Below the pieces are notes generated by a model that saw only the letters and a program-made list of their open reading frames with translations, had not been told where the DNA came from and did not search any database. Below, in pieces: positions 25,331-36,312 of a stretch of DNA of 64,000 nt. The DNA is from Neonectria sp. B-13. Lineage: Eukaryota > Ascomycota > Sordariomycetes > Hypocreales > Nectriaceae. Where the stretch lies: positions 1,267,351 through 1,331,350 of the forward strand of contig NOKP01000013.1 of assembly GCA_002682825.1 (NCBI GenBank), given 5' to 3'. Positions within the stretch are counted from its first letter, which is position 1; the number at the start of each line of letters is the position of its first letter. A program made the position numbers and the translations under genes.

Positions 25331-25771
25331 GATGAAATTCGTCGTTCAGTCTGGGTTTAGCTGATTTTGTCAATGGGAAGAGAGTGGGAGGGGGACGGGA
25401 ATGGGAGTGGCTCGGGGGACGTCACCCGCGTATTGTCGGCTCCAGCAATTGAGCCGAGCTCACATCCGTCGGTACCAGCTGCTGGCCAATGTTCACCCCA
25501 GCCTTTGTCTCCCCGCAATTGGCTGGCATTCTTCATTTTTACAGGCAAAGGTACAGATGAGGCATCACTGGTATAGCTTTCATGACTTAGAATATTACAG
25601 ACCTCACTGCAAACCATGTAGACAGAAACAGTGTTGCCATCTACAGATTGGGTCTTTTGACATTAAAAACTCGTTTTGGCTTTTGACCTTAAAAAAATAC
25701 ACCTTCTCTATGGACGAGAGGAGCTAAACCGGTAACAGAACGGTAATCCAGTGTTTCCATACGCAAACCGT
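25331..25771. other. HMG-CoA lyase promoter and alpha-tubulin 3' region
   Basis: About 440 bases. An A/T-rich stretch at about 25570-25710 probably belongs to the tubulin 3' UTR. No gene was recognised. Confidence 0.5.
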
Positions 25772-27514
25772 TTAGTACTCAGCGTCAATCTCCTCTTCGC
25801 CGAGGGAGTCGGTAGCAACCTCCTCGTAATCACGCTCCAAAGCAGCCAGATCCTCACGGGCCTCGGAGAATTCACCCTCCTCCATACCCTCACCAACGTA
25901 CCAGTGGACGAAGGCACGCTTAGAGTGCATGAGGTCGAACTTCACCGACAGGGAAGACCATGCCTCGGCAATGGCAGTGGTGTTGGAAAGCATACAACTA
26001 GTGGCTTATTAGACATGTCATCAGATTCGTCAAGGGGGGGTGTCGACTTACACAGCGCGGCTGACCTTGGCCAGATCACCGTTAGGAACGTTCTCAGGAG
26101 CCTGGTAGCAGATACCGAGCTTGAAGCCAGTGGGGCACCAGTCAACGAACTGGATGGTGCGCTTGGTCTTGAGGGTGCCGACGGCGGCGTGGGCGTCCCG
26201 GGGGACGACGTCACCACGGTACAGCAGGCAGGTGGCCATGTACTTTCCGTTGCGGGGGTCACACTTAACCATCTGGTTGTTGGGCTCGAAGCAAGACATG
26301 GTCATCTCCATGACGGAGTTGGCCTCGTGAGCAGCCTTGGCAGCCGAGATAACGGGAGAGTAGGCGACCAGGGGGAAGTGAATTCGGGGGTAGGGGACAA
26401 GGTTGGTCTGGAACTCGTTCAGGTCAACGTTGAGGGAGCCGTCGAAGCGCAGGGAGGCGGTGATGGAAGAAACGACTGTTGGTACATGTTAGCTCGGATG
26501 TTGCAGGTTATCCTTTAGATGTCAAATCTTACCCTGGGCGATCAGGCGGTTCAGGTTCTCGTAGTTGGGGCGCTCGAGGCCGAGGTTTCGGCGGCAGATG
26601 TCGTAGATGGCCTCGTTGTCAACCATGAAGGAGCAGTCGGAGTGCTCCAGGGTGGTGTGGGTGGTGAGGATGGAGTTGTAGGGCTCAACGACTGAGGTAG
26701 CAGTCTGGGGAGCGGGATAGACACAGAACTCCAGCTTGCTCTTCTTGCCGTAGTCGACGGAGAGACGCTCCATGAGGAGAGCACCGAAACCAGAGCCGGT
26801 ACCACCACCGAAGGAGTGGAAGACGAGGAAGCCCTGGAGACCAACACAGTTGTCGGCAACGCGGCGGATCTTGTCAAGGACGCCATCGATGAGCTCTTTG
26901 CCGACGGTGTAGTGGCCACGAGCGTAGTTGTTGGAAGCATCCTCCTTGCCGGTGACCATCAACTCGGGGTGGAAGAGGTTTCGGTAAGGACCAGTTCGGA
27001 CCTCATCGACAACATTGGGCTCGAGATCGCAGTAGATGGTACGGGGGACATATTTGCCCTGGCCTAGAGACAAAGGCGGTCAGACGGGGGGTTCTGTGGT
27101 CGTCAGGGACGAGATCAAATCCATACCAGTCTCGGAGAAGAAAGTGCTGAAGCCCTGATCGGGATCCTGAGCCTTTCGCTCCTCGGTGAGGTAACCATCG
27201 GGCTGGAGGTTGGGAGGCGTCAGTCAGTATTGGGCGAGGTGGTGTTGTCAACAAAGGGGGAGTGCTCGTGTACCTGGATACCGTGCTCGAGGCAGTAGAG
27301 CTGTAGGAGAGGCGTTAGCGACCATATCTTGCGAGAAAATGCGATGAAGGGGAGTTACTTACCTCCCAGCAGGAGTTGGCGATCTGGCAACCGGCCTGGC
27401 CGACTGTAGTTGACGAGTTAGCATGCCACGAAGATTGCGAGCAGGATGCGGTGAAGACGCGTATCGGCGTCAGTATTGGGGGAGCTCACCGTTGATGCTA
27501 ATGACCTCACGCAT
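25772..27514 (-). CDS. TUB1: Alpha-tubulin
   Basis: Forms the alpha/beta heterodimer of microtubules. Seven exons, in minus order: 27514-27490, 27403-27363, 27300-27274, 27202-27127, 27063-26533, 26475-26052 and 25997-25772, totalling 449 aa. The spliced start is [20 protein letters not shown], the alpha form; beta-tubulin would read MREIVHIQ. The GTP-binding [20 protein letters not shown] loop and the T7 loop [19 protein letters not shown], with the alpha-specific catalytic Glu, are both present. The protein ends EEEIDAEY, the tyrosine-ended alpha tail. Introns are crowded in the first 65 codons, as is usual for fungal tubulins. The acetylatable Lys40 seen in animals is not present in [12 protein letters not shown]. 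Confidence 0.97.
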
Positions 27515-29365
27515 GGTTGCGGGCAGGTGAATGTGATGAGGATTAAGTGTTGGGAGGATAGAGAGGAAGGGAGTTCGCGAAGAACACCAGAGATGTAGGC
27601 GACAAGACAGGCCAGACAAGGCTTTTACGAACGGAGACTCGGGAGCGGGAGGATGTGAGCGAAGACAAGGACGTGCGGTTTGGTTTGGTTTGGCGATGGG
27701 GGGGGAAAGAAAATAGGTGGGGGAAATTTGGCAGACAGGGGAGGCTTGCCCGACCTGGGATTTGTTGATTTGAGGCGTGTCTGGGTGACTGGAAGGGGGC
27801 AAGCGCGTTCGGCCTGGTCACTGGTGCGCTGCTGGGCTTTGCGGGCCACAGCGCTGCGGGCCACCCGACAGGTGCAGCGAAGGCGCTCTGCTGGCCGGGC
27901 ACTGCTGGCCTGCGCTGGCCTGTGCTGGCCGCTGCTGGAGTGCTGGCTCCCGGTGGACTCCCTGCTGGCTCTAGCGGGCTCCCGCTGGCTCCCACTGGCT
28001 CCCACTGGCTCTCAGTGGCCCCCCCGCTGGTCGCCCCCGAGCCAAAGTGGCTCCTGCCCGCTTCACCGCTCCAGCCAACAAGCGGCTGTTATAGCAGCCC
28101 GTCCGCAAATTATCCATTGGCCGAGTCCGCCCCTTGGCCCTTTGGCCACGGCATAGGCTCCATCCCTTTTGGTGACGATCCATGGAACCATGTTTATCAG
28201 ACGACTCTCGGGCTTCTGTCGTGCCTGGTGCCCTCAGCAGATGATACATGATAGGTACGGTAACCCGGACATAGCACAGATAAGTAGGTACGAATACCTG
28301 CCTGGAAAATGGCAGTAGGTTGGAACTGGTGGATGATAGCGTGCTGATATAGCCGAGATCATTTCTGTGTCCTGAGGCCCCAGCACTTTCGTCTCTAAAC
28401 GAGTCCCCCACCACTGACGAGATTGTAATGCCGCATGTTGATGCTCATGTGAAATAAGTACTTCGTACATAGTAGAAGCACAAAAGAAAAACCAGTAGGC
28501 CTATCCCTGGTAGCTAATTAACTGAATCGACAGCTTCTCAGCCGGCATGAAGATCGTCAAATCAAGCCATGGCTTTTCCGCCCGCTTCCCAAGACCCTTT
28601 TTCCCTGAATGGGTCATTACTAAACCTCACCCTTGCCCATCAAGCTGCTTTTCGCAACCACTTATCGTCCAGCTCATGCCCACATTTTTCAACCTCCGCC
28701 TCCTCCCCCCTTGTTGCTGCAATGTACTTACCCGTCCCCGTCGTTCCCTTTTGCCTCGCCCTCTTTGGCCGTCTGGTAGCATGGTGCGGTGGGTTGTTCG
28801 AAAAGGTCGACTTCCCGAACGAATGCTACTTCTTGCGTTCGTGCTAAGATGAATCTGCCCAGGTTCTTTGGTCAAGCCCATGCCTAAGGCAAACTCACTG
28901 TCCACCCGCCCGTCCTCCCGCGCCGCCATCGTTGTGGCTTTTGTCTGGTCAGATGGTCTGTGGTTATCAGGTGTTTGGTCCGTACAGTGCGCACTCGTGT
29001 TTTGGTGTCGAATGTGCCCTATAATGCAGGTACATGCTCCGTACGTAGTACAGTATTCGTACCTACCTAATGCCGATCCTATCATCTCCCATCGACGTCG
29101 GATGTCAAGCTGCCCCAAGCTCTTCCGGGACACTTCTGACAGCTGGCTCCCCCTGGCATAAAGCCGGCGGGCATGAGCCTCATCCCGGGCCCGAAAATCC
29201 GCCGCCACCACAGCCATCCCAACACCAGCCACACCTCAAACGCCAGGTCGCCAGGTTCCCACACACATGTACCAAAGTACCTCCTCAAGACACGAACTTC
29301 AACCTCATCGCGGCATTCACACCCAGCCAGGCAACTAAATTGATGCCTCCGTCACCCCATCAATC
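27515..29365. promoter_or_regulatory. Divergent intergenic region between alpha-tubulin and the Pga1-like gene
   Basis: 1.85 kb between divergent start codons. It holds a pyrimidine/purine-skewed tubulin leader (27515-27740), a CTGGCTCC-rich imperfect repeat (27849-28030) and a more ordinary stretch leading to the plus-strand gene. A minus frame of 201 codons at 28627-29232 shows no family resemblance and is not called. Confidence 0.5.
27849..28030. repeat. Imperfect CTGGCC / CTGGCTCCCACT repeat
   Basis: The plus strand carries many copies of ctggcc and then ctggctcccgctggctccc-like units, with two consecutive ctggctcccact copies near 27985-28010. It looks like a locally expanded G/C-skewed satellite in the tubulin upstream region. 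No coding role is seen. Confidence 0.7.
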
Positions 29366-30165
29366 ATGATCCTACTCCTTTCACCACTGTTGCCTGCTCT
29401 GGCCCTGCTCTCTGTCGCAATCCTACCCGTGGCTGCAAACACCGAAAAGGCAATATTCACAGCCCCGGACACTGTGAACATCCCCCTGCTGAAGCCTTCC
29501 CTTGATGATCTCAACCTCCATACTCTCACTCCTGACGCTTGGTCGATCAGGGCCAATCTGACCCGTGTCTTCCCTGTCGAGCCCGGTACCGCTGCTACGG
29601 GGGCGGCCACCTGGTTATTGCTAGATCGCCTCACCCCTGGCCAACGATATGAGTTCCGTGTTTGCTGGGCAGCCATTGTAAGTATATTGGTGCCTATATC
29701 TCGTGCTTCGCGAGCAAAAGCTAATCTCACCCGGCCTTCAAGCAACCCACGGGCTTTTTATTGTCCGTCCACGAGCTGGAAACCGTTTGGGATACTCCGG
29801 AGCTCATCCAGTCACTCGCAGAGTACTCCAGCTCACGTCAACTTAGCTCTGAAGGTGGTCAAGAGCAACAGTTACATGATTATCAACCCGACCAAGAGCG
29901 TCAATCATCTGTTCTGCTGCTCCAAGTACGAGCGTCTGCCGATTACTTCACCGACGATGCAGTGCTCATGAAGGATCCCCCTCCTGTTCTAGCCGATCTG
30001 ATTTTGGACCCATACTTGTACAATGTCGTCCCCCGTTCTCTAATACCAACGGCTGCATACCTCGTGTTCGTGGGGCTGATCGCCTGGTTCGTGGCTCGGC
30101 CTATTGCCTCCAAGCTGCAGTCCATTGCTATCACCGCCGAGACTGCAACAAAGAAGCAAAACTAG
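29366..30165 (+). CDS. Secretory-pathway membrane protein, possibly Pga1-like (GPI mannosyltransferase II cofactor)
   Basis: Exons 29366-29677 and 29743-30165 give 244 aa; the 65-nt intron joins ..RVCWAAI to QPTGFLLSVHEL in frame. Visible features are a hydrophobic signal peptide (residues 1 to ~24, MILLLSPLLPALALLSVAIL then PVA), a lumenal domain of about 180 residues starting NTEKAIFTAPDTVNIP and including LTPGQRYEFRVCW, and one C-terminal membrane segment (about 204-222, SLIPTAAYLVFVGLIAWF) followed by a short basic tail. This type I topology, size and the NTEK start after the signal fit what I recall of fungal Pga1, which works with Gpi18 to add the second mannose of GPI anchors in the ER. 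That assignment is tentative. A conserved membrane protein of unknown function is the safe call. Confidence 0.8.
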
Positions 30166-30565
30166 AGACAGGGCTTCTTCGTATACTCAAACCGCTGTGG
30201 CGGGATTCCCAAATACAAGAGGGTTCGGTAGATGCATTCTACTATCTATGTCCATCATCACCATCGTCATCGTCATCGTCATCTTTATCTTCTTCGTCTT
30301 CTTCTTCGGAACTTGAGTTGTCGTCACTCTCATCCTTGATAGCCCTCGGGGTCCTCACATGTCTAAACCCTCGGCTGGGTTCCGGTAGTCCAGCCCTTCC
30401 TCACTTTGTTCTTCCAGCCCGTTGGTTACTTTGCGATCTGAGGGGCTCCGAAGTACTCGGCTGAACATGTCTCTCACCAGCCGGTATCTGGCTGGCGGGT
30501 TGGGCGCAAACAAGAAAAACGATAAGTCATGCAATTTGTCGCTATCTTCCGTTCACACAAACAGC
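30166..30565. other. Convergent spacer between the Pga1-like and WW genes
   Basis: 400 bases between two convergent stop codons. It contains a trinucleotide-rich tract (30249-30311) that reads as an acidic peptide on the minus strand; see the separate finding on 30242-30400. Otherwise it is 3' UTR. Confidence 0.5.
30249..30311. repeat. (CATCGT)/(CTTCTT) trinucleotide-type tract
   Basis: The plus strand reads catcatcaccatcgtcatcg and continues into cttcttcgtcttcttc. It keeps a three-base period throughout, so the minus strand encodes a run of Asp and Glu codons. It lies in the 3' spacer of two convergent genes. Confidence 0.75.
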
Positions 30566-32184
30566 TCAGTAAGGGGCCCCATATTGCTGGCCTTGCTGAG
30601 GATAGCTTCCCTGTGGAACCTGGGGAGGAGCTCCCTCGTGGTGCTGCTGGCCACCGTACTGAGGCTGGCCACTAGGAGTTCCATTATACGAGGGATTGTA
30701 CCCACCACTGGTGGGAGGGGGGGGGAAGTGTTGAGTGCCACCTGTGGGAGGTGCTGCAAAGGATTGTTGGTGTTGGCCGTACTGCTCATGGCCCCCGTGA
30801 CCACCAGCGGGGGGCGAACCGTGAGGGTAGGACTGGCCGTACGATTGATGCTGAGGCGGCTGACCTGTGGGAGGGGGCGGATACTGGGCATGCTGGACTT
30901 GACCATGCTGAGGCTGACCGTGTTGGGGTTGGCTATGCTGGGCTTGTTGCTGGGGCGGACCGCTAGTTGGAGGAGGAGGGAACGAGTGGTTTTGCGATCC
31001 ATACTGCTGATTCGAGCCATACGGAGAAGTCGAGCCGTAGGATTGGTTGGAGCCATGAGACTGGTGCGAGACGGGCTGCTGCGGGTGAGAGCTCTGCTTC
31101 TGATGGGAGACCTGTTGCTGGTGCTGTTGACCATGCCCCTGTTGGCCTTGCTGGTGGTGCTTATTCGGGGAGGGCGAGCCGTATGATTGCGATCCGCTCG
31201 TGGGAGTCGACGTGGGCTTCCCAGAGGAGCCCGGAGGGTGATATGTGGGAGCCTCGCCAGAGTAGCTTGCGCTTTGGCCCTGACCCTGACCCTGACCCGA
31301 GTGGGAGTAGCCAAAGTTCTGGTTCTGAATTGAGCAACAGTCAGTCAGCCTGATTCCATCTTCAAAGACTTTCTCGAGGAACACAAGTTATACATACGCC
31401 GCTGCTGGGCTTCCCACCAAACATGTGGGCAACGCCGCCCATGACGGAGCCGGCCAGCCCCCCCTGTTGTTGTTGATGCGACCCACTGGAAGACTGGCCG
31501 CCATGGTAATTCTGCGGGGGCGGGGGTTTCTCCGAGGAGGAGGTCGCCGACGACATGAAGCTGGATGCCAACTGTCCCACGAGCTTGCCGGCCGGGTTCT
31601 TGCCGCCTCCACTACCACTGCTGCCGCTGCCGTGGCTCCCACCGCCGAGGAATTGACTCGCCAGGCCGCCGAGGTTACCCAGCGGGTTGGAGTTGTTGCT
31701 GCTGCCGTGGCTTGAGCTCTTGCCGCCGCCGAGAAGTGCGTTCATAGCCATAGTCTATATGTAAACATCCGTAACCGCATTGGTCAGCCAAAAGATGATC
31801 TCGCAACCATTGAGAGTTCCCCAAGCAAAGCAAAGTATGACTTACACCGAGACCACGATCCCCGGTGGGACCGTCCGCGCCCCTAGTCCCTTCGGGCAAG
31901 ATGGGCTCCATGGTGCCGTCGGCATGGCGAACCGTCTGAGAGCCGTCGGGATGGGTGATGAGCTCGGGTTGAGGCGGGGTGCCGTAGGGATGCTCGACGC
32001 TCTGGCCCGGGGTGTTGCCCGTCTGAGCGGGCTCGGTGGGCGTATCCCACTGGGAGACGCCGGTGGACAGCTGCACGAAGTAGTACTTCTTGCTGGAGCC
32101 GTCCCACTGCGCAATCCAGCCGGCGGGCAGCGGAGGCGGGGCGAAGGTAGGACCGTCGGCCGCGGGGGACGTAGGTCCTGCCAT
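30566..32184 (-). CDS. WW-domain protein with Gly/Ser- and Gln-rich prion-like regions
   Basis: Exons 32184-31846, 31754-31398 and 31324-30566 (all introns phase 0) give 484 aa. Residues ~16-50 form a WW domain: Trp23, the aromatic pair KKYYF and SQWDTP with Trp46 and Pro49, which binds proline-rich ligands. Residues ~115-230 are Gly/Ser-rich (LLGGGKSSSHG, QFLGGGSHGSGSSGSGGG). The remaining C-terminal half is Gln/Pro/Gly/His-rich with repeated PPPPTSG, SYGS and QPQHGQ units and ends QQYGAPY. This arrangement recalls yeast Wwm1, a metacaspase-interacting WW protein, but low-complexity similarity is weak evidence, so no symbol is given. The start at 32184 directly precedes the WW domain and follows a repeat-containing leader. 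Confidence 0.87.
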
Positions 32185-32193
32185 GGCGGTCCG

Positions 32194-32226
32194 GAGGTTC
32201 GAGGGTTCGAGGGTTCGAGGGTTCGA
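32194..32226. repeat. 8-bp tandem repeat in the WW-gene leader
   Basis: Four copies of gaggttcg/gagggttc in a row, only 10-42 bases upstream of the WW-gene ATG. On the transcribed strand they read TCGAACCC. The unit resembles a tRNA B-box, but no tRNA fold surrounds it. Confidence 0.8.
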
Positions 32227-32302
32227 TCAAGGACCGAACGGGGGAGGGCGGGGAGGGACGAGGGCGACGTGAGGTTTGCTAGTCGGAGAGAAGAGGCGGG
32301 AC

Positions 32303-32322
32303 GCGATGCGATGCGATGCGAT
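32303..32322. repeat. 5-bp tandem repeat (gcgat)4
   Basis: Four copies of the pentamer gcgat in the same leader region, about 120 bases upstream of the WW-gene start. Confidence 0.75.
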
Positions 32323-33868
32323 ACGGACGGGATCGTCGCAGGCAGGAGGGGAGACAAGAGAAGAGGGTGTTTCAGGAGGGAAGGAAGGAGGGACCAAAGG
32401 ATGAGGGGCTCGACGGGGGACGGTCCGTCAGAGAGCGAGAATCGCTGCAGTCATGAGGTGAGGTGGTTCGCGTTGCTGGGCTGGTGGAGGTTATAAGGCC
32501 AAGGTGGGTGGAGGGCTGAACGGGAACCCCCCCTTCTACGACTTCCCCTCCTACAGGCTACGGGCATTCTCCTACTCTGTACGGGGGGGGCATTGGAGGT
32601 CAGTGCCCTCCCCCCACCCGCCGCCCAAGGAAAAAGCGACGACCGCCCAAACGCCCCCCAGACCCAGCCAGACCCAGCCAGACCCAAAGCCGCAGATGAG
32701 AGAGCTGGTGGCCGTGTTGGGCGCGCGGCCGGCCGGCGGTCAAATGATGGATTAGCGCTTGCGGCCCTCTCCCCCCAGGGCTGATAAGTTAGAGGGGGGA
32801 GCTACACACAGGAAGCAGGCTAGGCGCTTTTGGGACGGCGTGCGCCCCTCCATCCCTCAGGCCGCGCGCGCAGACTGGGCACAGAGACAGACCCGGACCC
32901 CTAGGTAGGGTTTTCCCTTGGGCACAGCCCCGCAGTCGCTGCTGAAGACTTGCGTGGAACAACTGGAAACTCGGCTTCCCGCGAGCGGCTTCTGTGTAAC
33001 GTGTACAGTCTGCGCACCGTGTGACTCTTGGCTGCCCGGCTGCCCAACAGGCCCCGCACCTGCGTGGCAATTGCGGCGAGTCTGGCCGTATCCGCACTGT
33101 CGGTCTCGCCGTTCCCGTCAGGAATGAGCCACAGCAACGCAATGGACGCAACGCCCCCCTCGAGCGACTGCAAACGCCTTGCCTTCTGTCTTCTTCTCCC
33201 TCTCGATACGGATGGGCTGCCTCTTCCTTAACTTACGCCTTTCGCGCCCTTGTCTCCGTGTCTCCTTGTCCCTTGTTTGTCCCCTGTCATCATTGTCCGG
33301 CCGCATCTTGGATCTTCGTCAGTCACTTGTACGCTCAAGGGGAGGGGGCCTGTGTCATCCACCCACCAATGCCGAGATGACTCACGTGCCATTGCGACTT
33401 CAACTACGAGTCCACCCATGATAACGTCAGTCAAACGGTCAGTCATGGTTGGACGAGCCGGACACCCATAACGAACTTACAGGGTGTCATTTTCTCGCTC
33501 TTCACCTTCGCCCTTGGTTTAGGCACTCGTCAGGTTCCAAGTTCCAAGTTCAAGGGTAGGTTCAAGCGCATCACGTTTGCACACGCAAGACCAGCGTCTC
33601 GAATAAGCACTTTTCATATGAATGTTCCATAAGTTTCATTTCCTATGAATCCTTTTGTATCACCTAACTGTGCCTCCATTTACAATGCCGAAGAAAGAAA
33701 AAGCAAACACCTAATATTCCTGGGGTGTTTTCCCAGACCGTTGTCATCAAAGATACCCTATGTACTTTGAATGAAGGTCGGTCATTGACTCCCAATGGCC
33801 AGTGCCTCCATCCCGAATTTCCATCCTTTGTTCAGAAGTCTGCATCAAAAGACCTGCAAGTCCAGAGT

Positions 33869-35173
33869 TTAGACTCGGACCTCAGCGCGAGCGCGGAAGC
33901 GGCGGAAGGACCGTCGCTTACCACTCATGGAGAGAGATGAGCTCTGGCCGTTCTCGCAGGTGGTGCCTTCGGACACAGCCATGAGAACCGACCACACGCC
34001 CGAGGCGCAGCGCTGGAACTGGGAACCGCCGACGCAGTTCCACTCGCCTTCGGTGGAGCAGGCCGAGCCAGCGGTCTGGGCGCCGCTGCTGGAGCCGTCG
34101 CCGCTGCCCGAAGTGGGAGTGGCAGCCGGAGCGGACACGGGAATCGTGGCAGAGACAGGAGGGGCAGAGTTGCCGGCGCTCTTGGTGACAGTGACGAGAG
34201 TGCTCGCGATGGTCGTGGGAACGGCAGCGTCCGTGGTTGCAGCAACGCTTGTGGGAGCAGCGGCAGTTCCGTCGGCAGGGTCAGAAACAGTAATGAAGAC
34301 ACCGCCAGGGCTAGAGACAGGCGAGTTAGACATGACACTTGAAGCAGGGGCTGAAGGTAGTACATACATGGTAGTGTCGGCACCGTCAGCGGGAGCAGAG
34401 TTGCTCGCAGCGGGCTGGCTGTAGGTGGCAGCAGCAGTGGTGGAGACAACAACAGGAGTGGTGTTGCTGCTGCTGCCGTCGTCGCCGCCGCTGGAACCAC
34501 CGCCGCTGGCACAGGTACCCACGGGAGGAGCGGTGTTGGTGGAGTCGTCGGAGACCTCGTCACCAGGATCGGGGAAGGCAAGGTCGGAGGACTCCTTGGT
34601 GCTGCAGCCGTTACCGACGTTGGCAACGAACATCTCGGGGCGGCTGCTGAGAGCCGAGGCGCGCTTAGCGGAACCTCCAGTGATGTCAACGGCGGCGCAG
34701 TTCATGTACATCTCGCGGTTGCCGATCTGGTTGAACCAGGTCCAGGCGAAGACGGCCTCACCAGAGGGAGTGTCGGTGGGGATGGTGAAGTCGAAGGACG
34801 AGGTGCCGGCGGCGGGACAGTTGCCGACGTACGAGTGGATGACCTTCCAAGTGGTGCCCTTGTCGAAAGAGAGCGAGGCCTGGCAGCTGCCGCCGCCGTG
34901 GTTGGCGCCTCCGGTGATGGTCATGTTGTACGTCTCGCCGGGCTTGAAGCTGGCGGTGGCCTTGCCGGCGTCGGTGCCGAGGAGGCTCTGGTAGCCCTTG
35001 CAGGGGAAGTTGCTGCCGCCGGCCTCGAGAGGAGCAGTCATGCTGTAGTCAATGTCGCTGCCCGCAAAGGGGTTGGCCTTTGACTTGAAGGGAGGGGGGA
35101 AGATCATCTCCATGTGTGCCTGGGCAACGCCGGCAAGCCCGAAGGCGAGAGCGATGGACTGGAAGACCTTCAT
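33869..35173 (-). CDS. Secreted AA11-family lytic polysaccharide monooxygenase with C-terminal X278-like module
   Basis: A single exon of 434 aa. AA11 LPMOs are copper enzymes that cut crystalline chitin oxidatively. A 19-residue signal peptide (ending GLAGVAQA) leaves a mature protein starting HMEMIFPPPFKSKANP, so His20 becomes the N-terminal copper ligand. The second ligand is probably His92 in GGANHGGGSCQASLSFD. Further family signs are SNFPCKGYQ, VIHSYVGNCP and the TWFNQIGNREMYMNCAAVDI segment, which carries the conserved aromatic residues. A long Ser/Thr/Pro/Ala linker (about 215-375) leads to a Cys-containing end, ACSTEGEWNCVGGSQFQRCA and SGVWSVL, that resembles the X278 module associated with AA11 proteins. 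The tail is basic (KRRSFRRFRARAEV). Activity and substrate are inferred from family. Confidence 0.9.
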   Translation of the reverse strand: MKVFQSIALAFGLAGVAQAHMEMIFPPPFKSKANPFAGSDIDYSMTAPLEAGGSNFPCKGYQSLLGTDAGKATASFKPGETYNMTITGGANHGGGSCQASLSFDKGTTWKVIHSYVGNCPAAGTSSFDFTIPTDTPSGEAVFAWTWFNQIGNREMYMNCAAVDITGGSAKRASALSSRPEMFVANVGNGCSTKESSDLAFPDPGDEVSDDSTNTAPPVGTCASGGGSSGGDDGSSSNTTPVVVSTTAAATYSQPAASNSAPADGADTTMYVLPSAPASSVMSNSPVSSPGGVFITVSDPADGTAAAPTSVAATTDAAVPTTIASTLVTVTKSAGNSAPPVSATIPVSAPAATPTSGSGDGSSSGAQTAGSACSTEGEWNCVGGSQFQRCASGVWSVLMAVSEGTTCENGQSSSLSMSGKRRSFRRFRARAEVRV

Positions 35174-36312
35174 TGTGATGGATTGTGGTTGTTGAAGAAA
35201 GATGAAGAAGGAAGAGAGAAAAGGCTCGTCACGTCACGTCCGTCAAGGAGTGTTGTGAGGAGGGTATCTGGAAAGAAGAGAAGTGGTTTGCTGAAAGCAA
35301 GCTGTCGTGTTGCTGATTGGTGAGTTGGTGGGGTTGATTGGTTTGTTGTGTCGAGAGGAAACCCCCGGTGTGCACAGGTGATTCAGGAAGAGTTTTATAT
35401 CGAGCCCGGCTCGAGAAGCGAATGTGGCAGCGGGTGTTCAGCTGAATGGATTCTGAGTTGAGAGTGAATGAACGGAGCCACTGCGGGGCGTGTGAATGGT
35501 GTTATTGTGTTCCTCAGGAACAGAAAGGACTGTGTTGCTTTGTGCAGGTTTCCCAAAGGAATGCGAGGCGAGACAAGGATGCCTGAACAGCAGAAGAGAG
35601 CGAGTGCTGCAGAACAAGAGTCAAGAGCCGAGAGAAGGAGTGTGCGCGTGTGGTAGCACAAAGCGAAGAGGGAGGTTTGTCAAAAGGTTTCGGGGACGAG
35701 GGTCGGATGTTCAAAGCTGGTTGTCAAGAATGCGAGTCCAGGAAGCCCAGCCCCAAGAACAAACGTGCAGAACAAGTTTCTGGGGTTTGTTTCGGTTGTT
35801 TCTGGCACGTAGAAGAAGAAGATTGGAAAAAGGGAGTGTATGCAGGCCGCCGGGGCAGAAGCAGAAAGAAAACAGAGAGCTAGGTGAAGAGGTAGAAGAA
35901 TTCCTGAGCGGTGCTGGGGAGGCGCAGAAGAGAGGTCAGGGAGTGGAGGAGCAGGCCGGGCGTCTTTTGTACTCGGGCCGCCGGTGGACGTTGCAACCGC
36001 ACTGCAATGCTGCAAGACTACTACTGAGGCTAAGTGCAATGCAGTGGCCCGGCCCACGACTTCTTTGAGCCGAGCCGGGATGATCGACAGGAGGGAGGCA
36101 GCTGGCAGCATGCAAGCAAGATCGACCTTGCCATGGCCATCAGAACGGAGAACCGTGGACCTATCCCTAGTGTTCTCCACTGGATGGACGGACGGCTGGA
36201 CAGCACAGACAGGGTCAGGCCGGGTCGGACAGGAGGGCGCATAACCCACTCACCTCTGCATCTCCCTCTCTGTTTCTCTCTCCATATTTTCTCGAGCCTA
36301 GGAACCATGTAA

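Larger units (their letters stand above)
32185..33868. other. Upstream region of the WW gene and 3' region of the LPMO gene
   Basis: 1.7 kb. It includes the purine-rich (plus strand) 5' leader of the WW gene with two tandem repeats, a G/C-rich stretch with a gacccagcca tandem at 32661-32686, and an ordinary stretch around 33500-33868. Several short open frames overlap on both strands without any recognisable family. Confidence 0.5.

Noticed and set aside
28627..29232. 201-codon minus frame between the tubulin and Pga1-like genes
   Set aside because: No recognisable family, no splice context, and composition like translated G/C-rich spacer.
30422..31186. 254-codon plus frame opposite the WW gene
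   Set aside because: Antisense of the Gln/Pro/Gly-rich exon; the minus strand carries the WW domain and consistent splicing.
32194..32226. B-box-like GGTTCGA copies suggesting a tRNA or SINE
   Set aside because: They are part of an 8-bp tandem repeat in a gene leader, and no A-box or acceptor stem is present.
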